Source: Candidatus Omnitrophota bacterium (lineage in GTDB: Bacteria > Ratteibacteria > UBA8468 > MWAK01). Taken from it: a stretch of DNA of 6,376 nt. The notes under the pieces are model-generated. The model saw only the letters and a list, made by a program, of their open reading frames with translations. It did no database searches and had not been told where the DNA came from. Position 1 is the stretch's first letter, and each line of letters opens with the position of its first letter. Shown one piece after another: positions 1 to 5,473 of this stretch. The DNA lies in assembly GCA_018829455.1 (NCBI GenBank), contig JAHJUB010000039.1, positions 1 through 6,376 of the forward strand, written 5' to 3'. The position numbers were made by a program, and so were the translations under genes.

Positions 1-753
1 AACCCGAAACTGGTCACGATTGGACCCTACACCTATCAGTACACCGATACCACGGGCCTGGTAATGAATAACACCTACCAATACCGGGTAACGGTCTTAG
101 ACGGAGGAACGGTTTCCAATACCATTACGGTCTTCTTCTCCGCTTTTTTCCGTAAACCCCAAAATTTAGAAGCAGCCGGCGGCATAATGAACGTGTACCT
201 GGAGTGGGATTGGCCCGACGGGAACAAGGTTGAGACCGGATATTGGGAAGACGGGTTTTATATTGAACGGAAGAAAGAGAGCGACCTGGATTCTGCGTAT
301 GCAGTTATTGGTGTTGCATACGCGGCGCACCCGAACGACGTTTTTGGTAGTTATACCGACCGCGCCTTTACCGACAGCATGCTGAGGGAGACAACTTACT
401 ATAATTATCGGGTCCGGGCCTACCAAGGTTCAGGAAGCAGCGCCGCGTATTCCGATTATTCCAATACGGTAACCGCGGAAGTCATCTCTACCCTCGGCGG
501 CAGCGGCACCGGCACCGGAGGGTGTTTCATCGCGACCGCGGCCTTCGGCACCCCGATGGCAAAAGAGGTGGTTGCTTTAAGGCGGTTCCGGGACCGGTTC
601 CTTTTGACCCGGGGCTGGGGCAAGGCCTTTGTCCGTTTCTACTACCGTTATTCCCCGACTGCGGCGGAGTACATCCGGCCCAGGCCAATCTACTGCTTCA
701 TCGTGCGGGGCGCTTTGCGTCCGCTGGTTTGGCTGGTTAAGGCGGTAATGTAG
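1..753 (+). CDS. Fibronectin-III-like surface/secreted protein with CFI-box C-terminus (5' partial)
   Basis: The frame is open from base 1, so the gene starts upstream; the ATG at 64 is internal because residues 1-47 already read as the end of one beta-sandwich domain (TYQYRVTVLDGG). Residues about 52-161 form a second fibronectin-III-like domain, starting KPQNLEAAGG and ending in the typical YNYRVRAYQGSG...YSDYSNTVTAEV pattern. A Gly/Ser/Thr linker leads to the CFI box, CFIATAAFG at residues 175-183, followed by the conserved LRRFRDRFLL, FYYRYSP and a hydrophobic C-terminal segment. This matches the module NCBI calls CFI-box-CTERM, common at the ends of large secreted proteins in delta-proteobacteria and candidate phyla and presumed to be a processing or anchoring signal. 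The substrate or ligand is unknown. The stop (TAG, 751-753) is 117 bases before the protease start, so the pair may be co-transcribed. The C-terminal assignment is firm; the function of the whole protein is not. Confidence 0.85.
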   Translation, partial: NPKLVTIGPYTYQYTDTTGLVMNNTYQYRVTVLDGGTVSNTITVFFSAFFRKPQNLEAAGGIMNVYLEWDWPDGNKVETGYWEDGFYIERKKESDLDSAYAVIGVAYAAHPNDVFGSYTDRAFTDSMLRETTYYNYRVRAYQGSGSSAAYSDYSNTVTAEVISTLGGSGTGTGGCFIATAAFGTPMAKEVVALRRFRDRFLLTRGWGKAFVRFYYRYSPTAAEYIRPRPIYCFIVRGALRPLVWLVKAVM

Positions 754-769
754 GGGAGGGGCTGTAACT

Positions 770-857
770 AACCCCCCTTGCCCCCCTTGTCAGGGGGGGG
801 AGTCCCCTCCCAACACGGGCGGGGATGCAACCCCCCTCGCCCCCCTTGTCAGGGGGG
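770..857. repeat. Two direct copies of a C-rich/G-rich hairpin repeat
   Basis: Two 29-base units, 770-798 and 829-857, differ at one base (T or C at unit position 9) and lie 59 bases apart. Each is AACCCCCCT(T/C)G followed by the self-complementary CCCCCCTTGTCAGGGGGG, a 7-bp stem with a 4-base TGTC loop. They fill most of the 117-base gap between the CFI-box gene and the protease. There is no T-run behind them, so they are not classical terminators. The second copy's G-run (852-857) is the only Shine-Dalgarno-like stretch before the protease ATG, 13 bases away. The unit looks like a dispersed small palindromic repeat, but without the GTAG tetranucleotide of the others in the window. Confidence 0.85.
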
Positions 858-870
858 ATATAACCCTTCT

Positions 871-3120
871 ATGAAGAACAAATCCTTTTTTTTATCAACA
901 GCCCTCTTTATCTTTGCAATCTTGTTTACGGCTTACCCTGCCTACGGTCGTTACCAGCCGGAGCAGGCAGATAAGGGCTTGGGTTTTGAGCAGCCGATTT
1001 ACCGGGAAGGCGAGGTTATCGTCAAGTTCAAAAAAGACGTCGCCGCAATGACGGCAGGAAGCATTGCGTCTTCTTACGTCATGAGACCGGTGAGAGAATT
1101 CAAAATACTATCCCGGAGAAAGGGACAACCTTACCTGCTTTTGAAGTCTGACCGGTTGACTACACAGCAAATGATATCGGTCCTGGAAAACGACCCCGGC
1201 GTGGAATCTGTTTCACCTAATTATATCAGGAGAATCTGCGCCATTCCCAACGACCATTCATTTGACCAACTCTGGGGCCTAAACAATACAGGTCAGACCG
1301 TAAATGGTATTTCCGGAACACTTGATGCGGACATTGATGCGCCTGAAACCTGGGATATCAGTACCGGTTCTGCCGACGTGGTTGTGGCTGTTGTTGATAC
1401 CGGCGTAGATTACACTCATCAGGACCTGGCGGGCAATATGTGGGTGAACCCGGCTCCTGATACTTTCAGCGATTCCTTAAGCCACCTCTACACAGACGAT
1501 ACCTACGGCATAAACGCTTTTGCCGGGACCGGCGACCCAATGGACGACAACGGCCACGGCACCCATATCTCCGGCACCGTCGGCGCGGTTGGAAACAACG
1601 GCCTCGGGATTACCGGAGTCAACTGGACCGCCGGAATTATGGCCTGTAAATTCCTGGATGCCGACGGCTACGGCACGGATGCGGATGCGATTACCTGTAT
1701 TGAATATGCGGTGGACAGAAAAACAAACCACGGTGTCAACGTGGTGGCCATAAACGCCTCCTGGGGCGGAGGCGGCGGCGCCAACAACGACCCGTTGTAT
1801 GAAGTCATCTCGGCGGCCGGTAACGCCGGCATCATCTTTGTGGCTGCGGCCGGTAATTCCGCGTCCAACAATGACACTACGCCATTCTATCCGGCCTCGT
1901 ACAATCTGCCCAATATTATTTCGGTTGCGGCCACCAACCAGAATGACAACCTGGCCTCGTTTTCCAATTATGGGCCCAAGTCCGTAGATTTGGGTGCGCC
2001 GGGCGCCAATATTTTGAGCACACTGCCCGGTGGCGGCTATATTCCGCCGGCAATTGGCGACCTGTTTTTTGACGATATGGAAAGCGGCGGCGGCAACTGG
2101 ACCACCGGCGGCATTAGTAATAACAGTTGGGCGATAACGGCCGAGAAGAGTTACAGTCCGGATTATGCCTGGAGCGACAGTCCCGGCCCTCCTCCCAACA
2201 AAAATTATTTAGATGACACCAATTCCTATTTGGAAGTAAAAAATAATATCGACCTTTCCGAAACCGCGGGTCAGGATATCCGCCTTGGCTTCCGGGCATT
2301 CGTGGCTTTGGAGGATGGCTACGATCTTCTTTTTGTTGAACTATCAAAAGATGGCGGCGCAACCTGGGGTGCCATATCTTCACTAACCGGACAAAATCCG
2401 GTCTGGCACGTTTATGCTTATTATATACCTTCCGCATACCGGACAGCGCAATTCCGGTTCCGGTTTCATTTATCCACCGACGACACCAATAGATACGACG
2501 GTGTTTATATTGATGATGTCGGTGTTGGTGTCAGCGTCGGTTCAGACAATTACGACTACGATAATGGCACTTCCATGTCCGCTCCGCACGTGACCGGCGC
2601 AGTTGCCCTGTTATCTGCCAAATACCCAACCGAAGGCGTGTCTGACCGGATCAACCGGATTCTTGCCGGTGTTGACCAGCTATCATCGCTAAGCAATAAA
2701 ACGGTGACCGGAGGGAGGCTCAATCTATTCAATGCGATTTCGCCCCCTTTGCCCCCCTACCTTATCATCGCCTCAGCCGGTTCAGGGGGCACGATTAGTC
2801 CTTCAGGCCAGGTTTACGTTCCTTCCGGAACCGACAAGACCTTTACAATTATACCTAATTCCGGGTATCATTTAGCCAGTTTGCTGGTGGACGGTACACC
2901 GGTAGATACTGGAAATGGGACCATCGTCAGTTACATCTTTGAGCCGGTTATTGCAAACCACACGATTGTGGCAACCTTTGAGGCCAATCCGGCGGCGTCG
3001 AGTGGGGGTGGCGGGGGAGGCGGAGTTGCGGTCGGCCCCCTGGCCGTTGGCCTATCCGCGCTTCTGGGCTGGTGGAAACGCCGTCGTTCTGTAGTTGCCG
3101 AGCTTGCTCGGCGCGGTTAA
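871..3120 (+). CDS. Secreted subtilisin-family (S8) serine protease with inserted jelly-roll domain and C-terminal sorting-type tail
   Basis: Predicted secreted endoprotease of 749 residues. The ATG at 871 is chosen because it begins a signal peptide (MKNKSFF, hydrophobic stretch, AYPAYG, to about residue 26). The frame extends up to a TTG at 778, but that part is translated C/G-rich repeat. Residues about 45-119 resemble an I9/fervidolysin-type prodomain (EGEVIVKFKKD ... PGVESVSPNY). The catalytic residues are intact: Asp176 (VVDTGVD), His229 (NGHGTH), oxyanion Asn329 (AAGN), Ser568 (GTSMSAPH). Residues about 395-556 are an extra domain between PGANILST and the serine motif, with FFDDMESGGGNW, SKDGGATW and YDGVYIDDV, like the MAM/jelly-roll domains of immune-inhibitor-A proteases. 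Residues about 631-706 look like a divergent InlB B-repeat. The end is seven glycines (712-718), a hydrophobic segment and KRRR (736-739), like a GlyGly-CTERM-type anchor, then a ten-residue tail encoded mostly by a palindromic repeat. The family is certain; the substrate is unknown. Confidence 0.95.
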   Translation: MKNKSFFLSTALFIFAILFTAYPAYGRYQPEQADKGLGFEQPIYREGEVIVKFKKDVAAMTAGSIASSYVMRPVREFKILSRRKGQPYLLLKSDRLTTQQMISVLENDPGVESVSPNYIRRICAIPNDHSFDQLWGLNNTGQTVNGISGTLDADIDAPETWDISTGSADVVVAVVDTGVDYTHQDLAGNMWVNPAPDTFSDSLSHLYTDDTYGINAFAGTGDPMDDNGHGTHISGTVGAVGNNGLGITGVNWTAGIMACKFLDADGYGTDADAITCIEYAVDRKTNHGVNVVAINASWGGGGGANNDPLYEVISAAGNAGIIFVAAAGNSASNNDTTPFYPASYNLPNIISVAATNQNDNLASFSNYGPKSVDLGAPGANILSTLPGGGYIPPAIGDLFFDDMESGGGNWTTGGISNNSWAITAEKSYSPDYAWSDSPGPPPNKNYLDDTNSYLEVKNNIDLSETAGQDIRLGFRAFVALEDGYDLLFVELSKDGGATWGAISSLTGQNPVWHVYAYYIPSAYRTAQFRFRFHLSTDDTNRYDGVYIDDVGVGVSVGSDNYDYDNGTSMSAPHVTGAVALLSAKYPTEGVSDRINRILAGVDQLSSLSNKTVTGGRLNLFNAISPPLPPYLIIASAGSGGTISPSGQVYVPSGTDKTFTIIPNSGYHLASLLVDGTPVDTGNGTIVSYIFEPVIANHTIVATFEANPAASSGGGGGGGVAVGPLAVGLSALLGWWKRRRSVVAELARRG
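3091..3116 (+). repeat. REP-like palindrome forming the end of the protease gene
   Basis: GTAG (3091-3094) is followed by TT and the perfect palindrome GCCGAGC-TT-GCTCGGC (3097-3112), then GCGG. A 5' GTAG next to a short palindrome with a TT centre is the layout of REP elements recognised by RAYT transposases. It lies inside the protease frame and encodes residues 741 onward (VVAELARRG); the stop codon follows four bases later, at 3118-3120. Confidence 0.7.
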
Positions 3121-3121
3121 T

Positions 3122-3174
3122 GTAGTGTAGGGGCTTGTCCCCGTAAAGATTACGCCCATAAAGGGCTACACTAC
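3122..3174. repeat. BIME-like inverted pair of REP elements
   Basis: GTAGTGTAG (3122-3130) is the exact reverse complement of CTACACTAC (3166-3174), so GTAG motifs face each other at both ends. Three hairpins fit between: GGG 3131-3133 with CCC 3139-3141; CGTAA 3142-3146 with TTACG 3150-3154; CCC 3155-3157 with GGG 3163-3165. All 53 bases are assigned to stems or hairpin loops, with no unpaired base at the junction. This occupies most of the gap between the protease and the BamD-like gene and follows the REP at 3091-3116 by five bases. Confidence 0.75.
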
Positions 3175-3180
3175 CTTTTT
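3122..3180 (+). terminator. Possible intrinsic terminator behind the protease gene
   Basis: The 9-bp outer stem (3122-3130 with 3166-3174) closes two bases after the protease stop codon and is followed, after one C, by five T residues (3176-3180). A strong structure plus a T-run is compatible with Rho-independent termination. It would separate the secreted-protein genes from the BamD-like/lptE/holA/folC group. The inner branched structure is atypical for a terminator, and the T-run is short. Confidence 0.4.
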
Positions 3181-3206
3181 GGAAAACTTACCTGTTACAT
3201 AAAACT

Positions 3207-4124
3207 ATGAAAAAAACTATTTTTCTAATGGTACTGTTCGGTCTGGTTTTGGCGCCTTCTCTCTCTTTGGCGTATTGGGAATGGACTCCGCAAACCAAGA
3301 AGTGGATAAACCCGAAATTAGCGGTCAGGGAAACGCCTGAGGCGCAGTATGCCTGGGCTGACGAGTACGTTGCCAAAAAGGATTACTCTGTCGCCATTCG
3401 CAAGTTGGAGCAGTTGACCGAGGTTTTTCCTGCTTCGCCTTATGCGGCGAAAGCCAGGTATCGTATCGGTGAAATTTATCAGATGGCCGGCGAGAAAGAG
3501 AAAGCGTTTAAGTCCTACCAGAAGGTGATTGATAATTATCCTGGCTCGGACCTGGTTACCACGGCTGTCAGCAAACAGTTTGTAATCGGCGGACAGTTTG
3601 CGAATAAGAGACAGAGCGGCTGGTTTTCTTTCCTGCGCAGTGACCCGGCTGATTTGTTGACCAGGACCGTGACCGCCGCGCCTTACGCGGTGGAAGCGGA
3701 GAAAGCGCTTTACGATTTAGGCAATTATCATTTTCGGGAAAGGCATTTCCAGAAAGCGATTGATACTTTTGACCGGCTGGTCCAGGATTACCCGGAGAGC
3801 CAGTATGGCCCGGCCGCAGAATTGAAGGCGGGGGAAGCCGGTTTCAAACTCTACCGGAAGCAGAAGAATAATGAAGACCTGCTTCTGAATAGTTCCACGC
3901 GCCTGGCCGCATTTCTGGCGAGATATCCGGATAACAAAGATAAAGACAGGGCGCAAAGATTGTACGGCCAGACCAGGGAACTTCTGGCCGAAAAGGTGCT
4001 GGAAGTGGCGCAGTTTTACGAAAAGAACAAAAACCGCAAAGCGGCAAAAGTCTATTTTGAGAAGGTTGTCATAGAATACCCGGAGACGGAAGCCGCCCGG
4101 AAGGCAAAGGGAAAGATAAAATAA
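3207..4124 (+). CDS. BamD/YfiO-like TPR outer-membrane assembly protein
   Basis: Protein of 305 residues, probably periplasmic and tied to outer-membrane protein assembly. The ATG at 3207 begins a signal peptide (MKKTIFLMVLFGLVL..., likely cut after LSLA at residue 22), followed by the aromatic segment YWEWTPQTKKW. TPR-like helix pairs follow: about 45-110 (YVAKKDYSVAIRKLEQL, YRIGEIYQMAGEKEKA, SYQKVIDNYPGS), about 160-215 (LYDLGNYHFRERHFQKAI, FDRLVQDYPESQYG) and about 265-300 (YFEKVVIEYPETEAARKA). The repeated aromatic-Pro-x-S/T ends (FPASPYAA, YPGSD, YPESQYG) are typical of YfiO/BamD/YbgF-type repeats. Unlike classical BamD (a lipoprotein of about 245 residues in E. coli), it has no lipobox and no cysteine anywhere, so lipid anchoring is not possible. 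It could instead be a CpoB/YbgF-type or general TPR protein; the lptE neighbour supports an envelope role. No Shine-Dalgarno motif is visible. Confidence 0.75.
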   Translation: MKKTIFLMVLFGLVLAPSLSLAYWEWTPQTKKWINPKLAVRETPEAQYAWADEYVAKKDYSVAIRKLEQLTEVFPASPYAAKARYRIGEIYQMAGEKEKAFKSYQKVIDNYPGSDLVTTAVSKQFVIGGQFANKRQSGWFSFLRSDPADLLTRTVTAAPYAVEAEKALYDLGNYHFRERHFQKAIDTFDRLVQDYPESQYGPAAELKAGEAGFKLYRKQKNNEDLLLNSSTRLAAFLARYPDNKDKDRAQRLYGQTRELLAEKVLEVAQFYEKNKNRKAAKVYFEKVVIEYPETEAARKAKGKIK

Positions 4125-4136
4125 ACGATGTATTTT

Positions 4137-4186
4137 GTAGGGGCGCCATTTATGGCGCCCGCGGGTCGGATGAATCCGACCCCTAC
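4137..4186. repeat. BIME-like pair of REP elements before lptE
   Basis: GTAG (4137-4140) and CTAC (4183-4186) enclose two perfect hairpins: GGGCGCCAT-TT-ATGGCGCCC (4141-4160) and GGGTCGGAT-GA-ATCCGACCC (4163-4182). Only two bases (4161-4162) lie between them. Read from either end the element is GTAG plus a palindrome, i.e. two REP-like units head-to-head. It fills most of the 65-base gap between the BamD-like gene and lptE, and ends three bases before the lptE ATG, where a ribosome binding site would be expected. Confidence 0.8.
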
Positions 4187-4189
4187 GTT

Positions 4190-4732
4190 ATGAACAACAA
4201 TCCGCGTCGCATTTTTGGAGCGCAGGCTAAAGCCTGCGGCTACCTCTGTGCTTTATTTCTCCTCCTTTCCGGGTGCGGCTACCAGAACCTGACCCGGCAG
4301 CCAATTGGTTTCTCCGTCTATTTTCCGGTTCTTGCCAACCGGACGATGGAGCCGGGCATTGAAGTTGCTCTGACGAACTCGATTACCGAGGAGTTGCTCC
4401 GCTCCGGCATACCAATTACCGGAGAGAAGGATGCCGACTATCTCCTTTCCGGAACCATAATTTCCTACACCAGGGCACCGCTCTCTTTTCGGAGCGACGA
4501 CCCGAAAGAGGTTAATCAGTACCGGCTGGAGGTTGTGGTGCGGATGGATATTACCCCTGCTCCCTCGTCCCCCTCACCCTCCCCTCTCCCCCCAAGGGAG
4601 AGGGGTATTAGCCTTACCTCCTCCAGCAACTATTTTCTTACCGGTCCCTTCAACCGGAGCGAAGCCGCTGCCTTAAAGACGCTGGCCTCTGATTTGGCCA
4701 AAAAAGCCACCGAATGGATAACCCGTGAATAA
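4190..4732 (+). CDS. lptE: LPS-assembly lipoprotein LptE
   Basis: Predicted outer-membrane lipoprotein of 180 residues, partner of LptD in placing lipopolysaccharide on the cell surface. A lipobox LLSG-Cys29 follows the hydrophobic segment LCALFLLL, and the mature part starts CGYQNL, as in LptE. Further family features are PVLANRTMEPGIEVALT, ITEELLRSG, a DADYLLSGTI strand, YTRAPLSF, and a strand ending VVVRMDIT. Residues about 123-139 are a Pro/Ser-rich insert translated from a palindromic repeat. Family sequence then resumes (SSSNYFLTG, AALKTLASDLAKKATEWI). Residues 11-18 (AQAKACGY) come from another palindrome just before the hydrophobic core. The ATG at 4190 is three bases after a BIME, with no Shine-Dalgarno motif. 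The stop lies inside the inverted repeat shared with holA. lptE directly before holA matches the E. coli order leuS-lptE-holA. Confidence 0.88.
   Translation: MNNNPRRIFGAQAKACGYLCALFLLLSGCGYQNLTRQPIGFSVYFPVLANRTMEPGIEVALTNSITEELLRSGIPITGEKDADYLLSGTIISYTRAPLSFRSDDPKEVNQYRLEVVVRMDITPAPSSPSPSPLPPRERGISLTSSSNYFLTGPFNRSEAAALKTLASDLAKKATEWITRE
4219..4243 (-). repeat. REP-like palindrome inside the LptE signal peptide
   Basis: CGCAGGCT-AA-AGCCTGCG (4221-4238) is a perfect 8-bp palindrome followed by GCTAC. Read on the minus strand it is GTAG-C-palindrome-CTC, the same GTAG-plus-stem design as the other REP-like units and the same orientation as the one at 5471-5497. It encodes LptE residues 11-18, the n-region of its lipoprotein signal peptide. 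Confidence 0.65.
4556..4606. repeat. In-frame C-rich palindromic repeat inside lptE
   Basis: A pyrimidine-rich stretch ends in the perfect hairpin CCCCTCTCCC-CCCAA-GGGAGAGGGG (4581-4605). It encodes a low-complexity run rich in Pro and Ser, then RERG (LptE residues 123-139), in the middle of otherwise normal LptE sequence. The insert is 51 bases, a multiple of three, so the frame is kept. The composition resembles the C-rich hairpin units at 770-857 rather than LptE coding sequence. Confidence 0.7.
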
Positions 4733-4811
4733 ATGGGGACACCATACTATTTTTATTAAAAATTAGAAATGAATAAAAATACTAAAAATAGTATGGTGTC
4801 CCCATTTATTC
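4727..4811. repeat. Perfect 29-bp inverted repeat spanning the lptE/holA junction
   Basis: The arm 4727-4755 (starting GAATAAATGGGGACACC) is the exact reverse complement of 4783-4811 (ending GGTGTCCCCATTTATTC). The spacer of 27 bases (4756-4782) is almost only A and T. The left arm contains the lptE stop TAA (4730-4732). The spacer holds the ATG at 4769, and the right arm holds the ATG at 4793 and GTG at 4796, the possible holA starts. It lacks the GTAG motif and short centre of the REP-like units, so it is a different repeat class, possibly a small non-autonomous mobile element. As RNA it would form a long hairpin over the holA start region. Confidence 0.92.
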
Positions 4812-5473
4812 TGCCTTTTTACCTGATTGCCTTCCAAAACGTTAAAGCGGCGGACAAGAAGATAGCCGAATTGAAAGCCGCTGCCTTTCCGGCGGGCTCA
4901 AACCCGTTTAACGAATCAGTATTTTACGGGGATGAGGCAAGCGCCGAGCGTATTATTTCCGCATGCCAGACGCCGCCGTTTTCCGGGGGCCGCCACTGCA
5001 TCCTGATACGAAGGGCGGAAAAGTTAAAGAAGGAGGACAAAGAGGTTCTGTTTGCTTACCTGAAAAAGCCGGGTCCGTTTGCATTCTTAATCTTCCTTTT
5101 CCAGGTTGACCGGAATGGTTGGAAGTCGTATGCCGGCAAGTTCCCCAGGCACCAGATTCAACTCTTCTTCGTTGGGGAGGAGATGGAGTTTGAGGACAAT
5201 TTCGGGATCACCAACGCCTTGCGCAGCCGGAACCTGGCCAAGGCCCTGAAGATTCTGGACCACCAGTATGGTGATGTGCGGGATTTCTACCGGTTTTTCG
5301 GCATCTTTACCTGGTACCTGCGCAACCGGGTGGAGCGTTTGCAGGGACGGATGACCCGGAAAGACGCCGCGCTCTTTGAACGACTCTACGAGATTGACAA
5401 GAAGTTCCGCCAGGGCAGTCTGGACGGCCGCATCGGCTTGGAATTGATTATTTTTGCGCTGAATGAAAAATAG
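4769..5473 (+). CDS. holA: DNA polymerase III delta subunit (HolA), internally shortened
   Basis: Delta is the clamp-loader subunit that opens the beta sliding clamp. The N-terminal domain fits the family: LPFYLIAFQNVKAADKKIAELK, FNESVFYGDEAS, TPPFSGGRHCILIRRAEKL, then the strand FLIFLF (106-111). The C-terminal helical domain also fits: FGITNALRSRNLAKALKIL, YRFFGIFTWYLRN, and the end motif LYEIDKKFRQGSLDGRIGLELIIFAL. It is only 234 residues, against roughly 330-340 usually. The helical section between them, after the Rossmann-like strands and up to about VGEEMEFED (residue 135), is reduced to some 20 residues. Start is uncertain: ATG 4769 or ATG 4793 (or GTG 4796), all inside the inverted repeat. 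An in-frame TAA at 4757-4759 blocks further extension. The next in-frame canonical start is a TTG within conserved sequence. No Shine-Dalgarno motif is seen, and the stop lies in a REP-like element. Confidence 0.8.
   Translation: MNKNTKNSMVSPFILPFYLIAFQNVKAADKKIAELKAAAFPAGSNPFNESVFYGDEASAERIISACQTPPFSGGRHCILIRRAEKLKKEDKEVLFAYLKKPGPFAFLIFLFQVDRNGWKSYAGKFPRHQIQLFFVGEEMEFEDNFGITNALRSRNLAKALKILDHQYGDVRDFYRFFGIFTWYLRNRVERLQGRMTRKDAALFERLYEIDKKFRQGSLDGRIGLELIIFALNEK

Noticed and set aside
770..857. CRISPR array
   Set aside because: There are only two units, each a hairpin with a homopolymeric stem, separated by a 30-base G/C-rich spacer, and no cas gene is nearby.
778..870. Extension of the protease from a TTG start at 778
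   Set aside because: These 31 codons are translated from the C/G-rich hairpin repeats and would precede a normal signal peptide beginning at the ATG at 871.
1801..1860. Duplication of the AAGN motif (residues 315-318 and 326-329)
   Set aside because: The first sits at the end of the helix before the strand and is a chance resemblance; the flanking sequences differ, and only the second is at the oxyanion position.
2114..2437. Minus-strand open frame of 107 codons inside the protease, and similar antisense frames at 166-426, 1477-1731, 3717-3956, 5494-5775 and 5922-6209
   Set aside because: They lie opposite well-supported genes, their translations show no recognisable domain, and high G/C third positions explain long antisense frames.
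2741..2757. C-rich stretch in the protease (encoding SPPLPP) as another copy of the 770-857 repeat
   Set aside because: Only a short C-rich part is similar, the hairpin half is missing, and a Pro-rich linker between domains explains it.
3122..3174. tRNA or tRNA-like gene suggested by the cloverleaf fold
   Set aside because: It is too short (53 bases), with 3-bp arms, no 7-base anticodon loop, no TTCGA-type T-loop and no CCA-like end. The facing GTAG/CTAC motifs fit a REP pair better.
3179..3201. Sigma70-type promoter before the BamD-like gene (TTGGAA and TACATA)
   Set aside because: The boxes are only 11 bases apart and the -10 match is weak.
4769..5473. Frameshift as the cause of the short HolA
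   Set aside because: No other frame between 5100 and 5190 gives HolA-like sequence, and both conserved halves are in the same frame, so an internal deletion or compact form is more likely.
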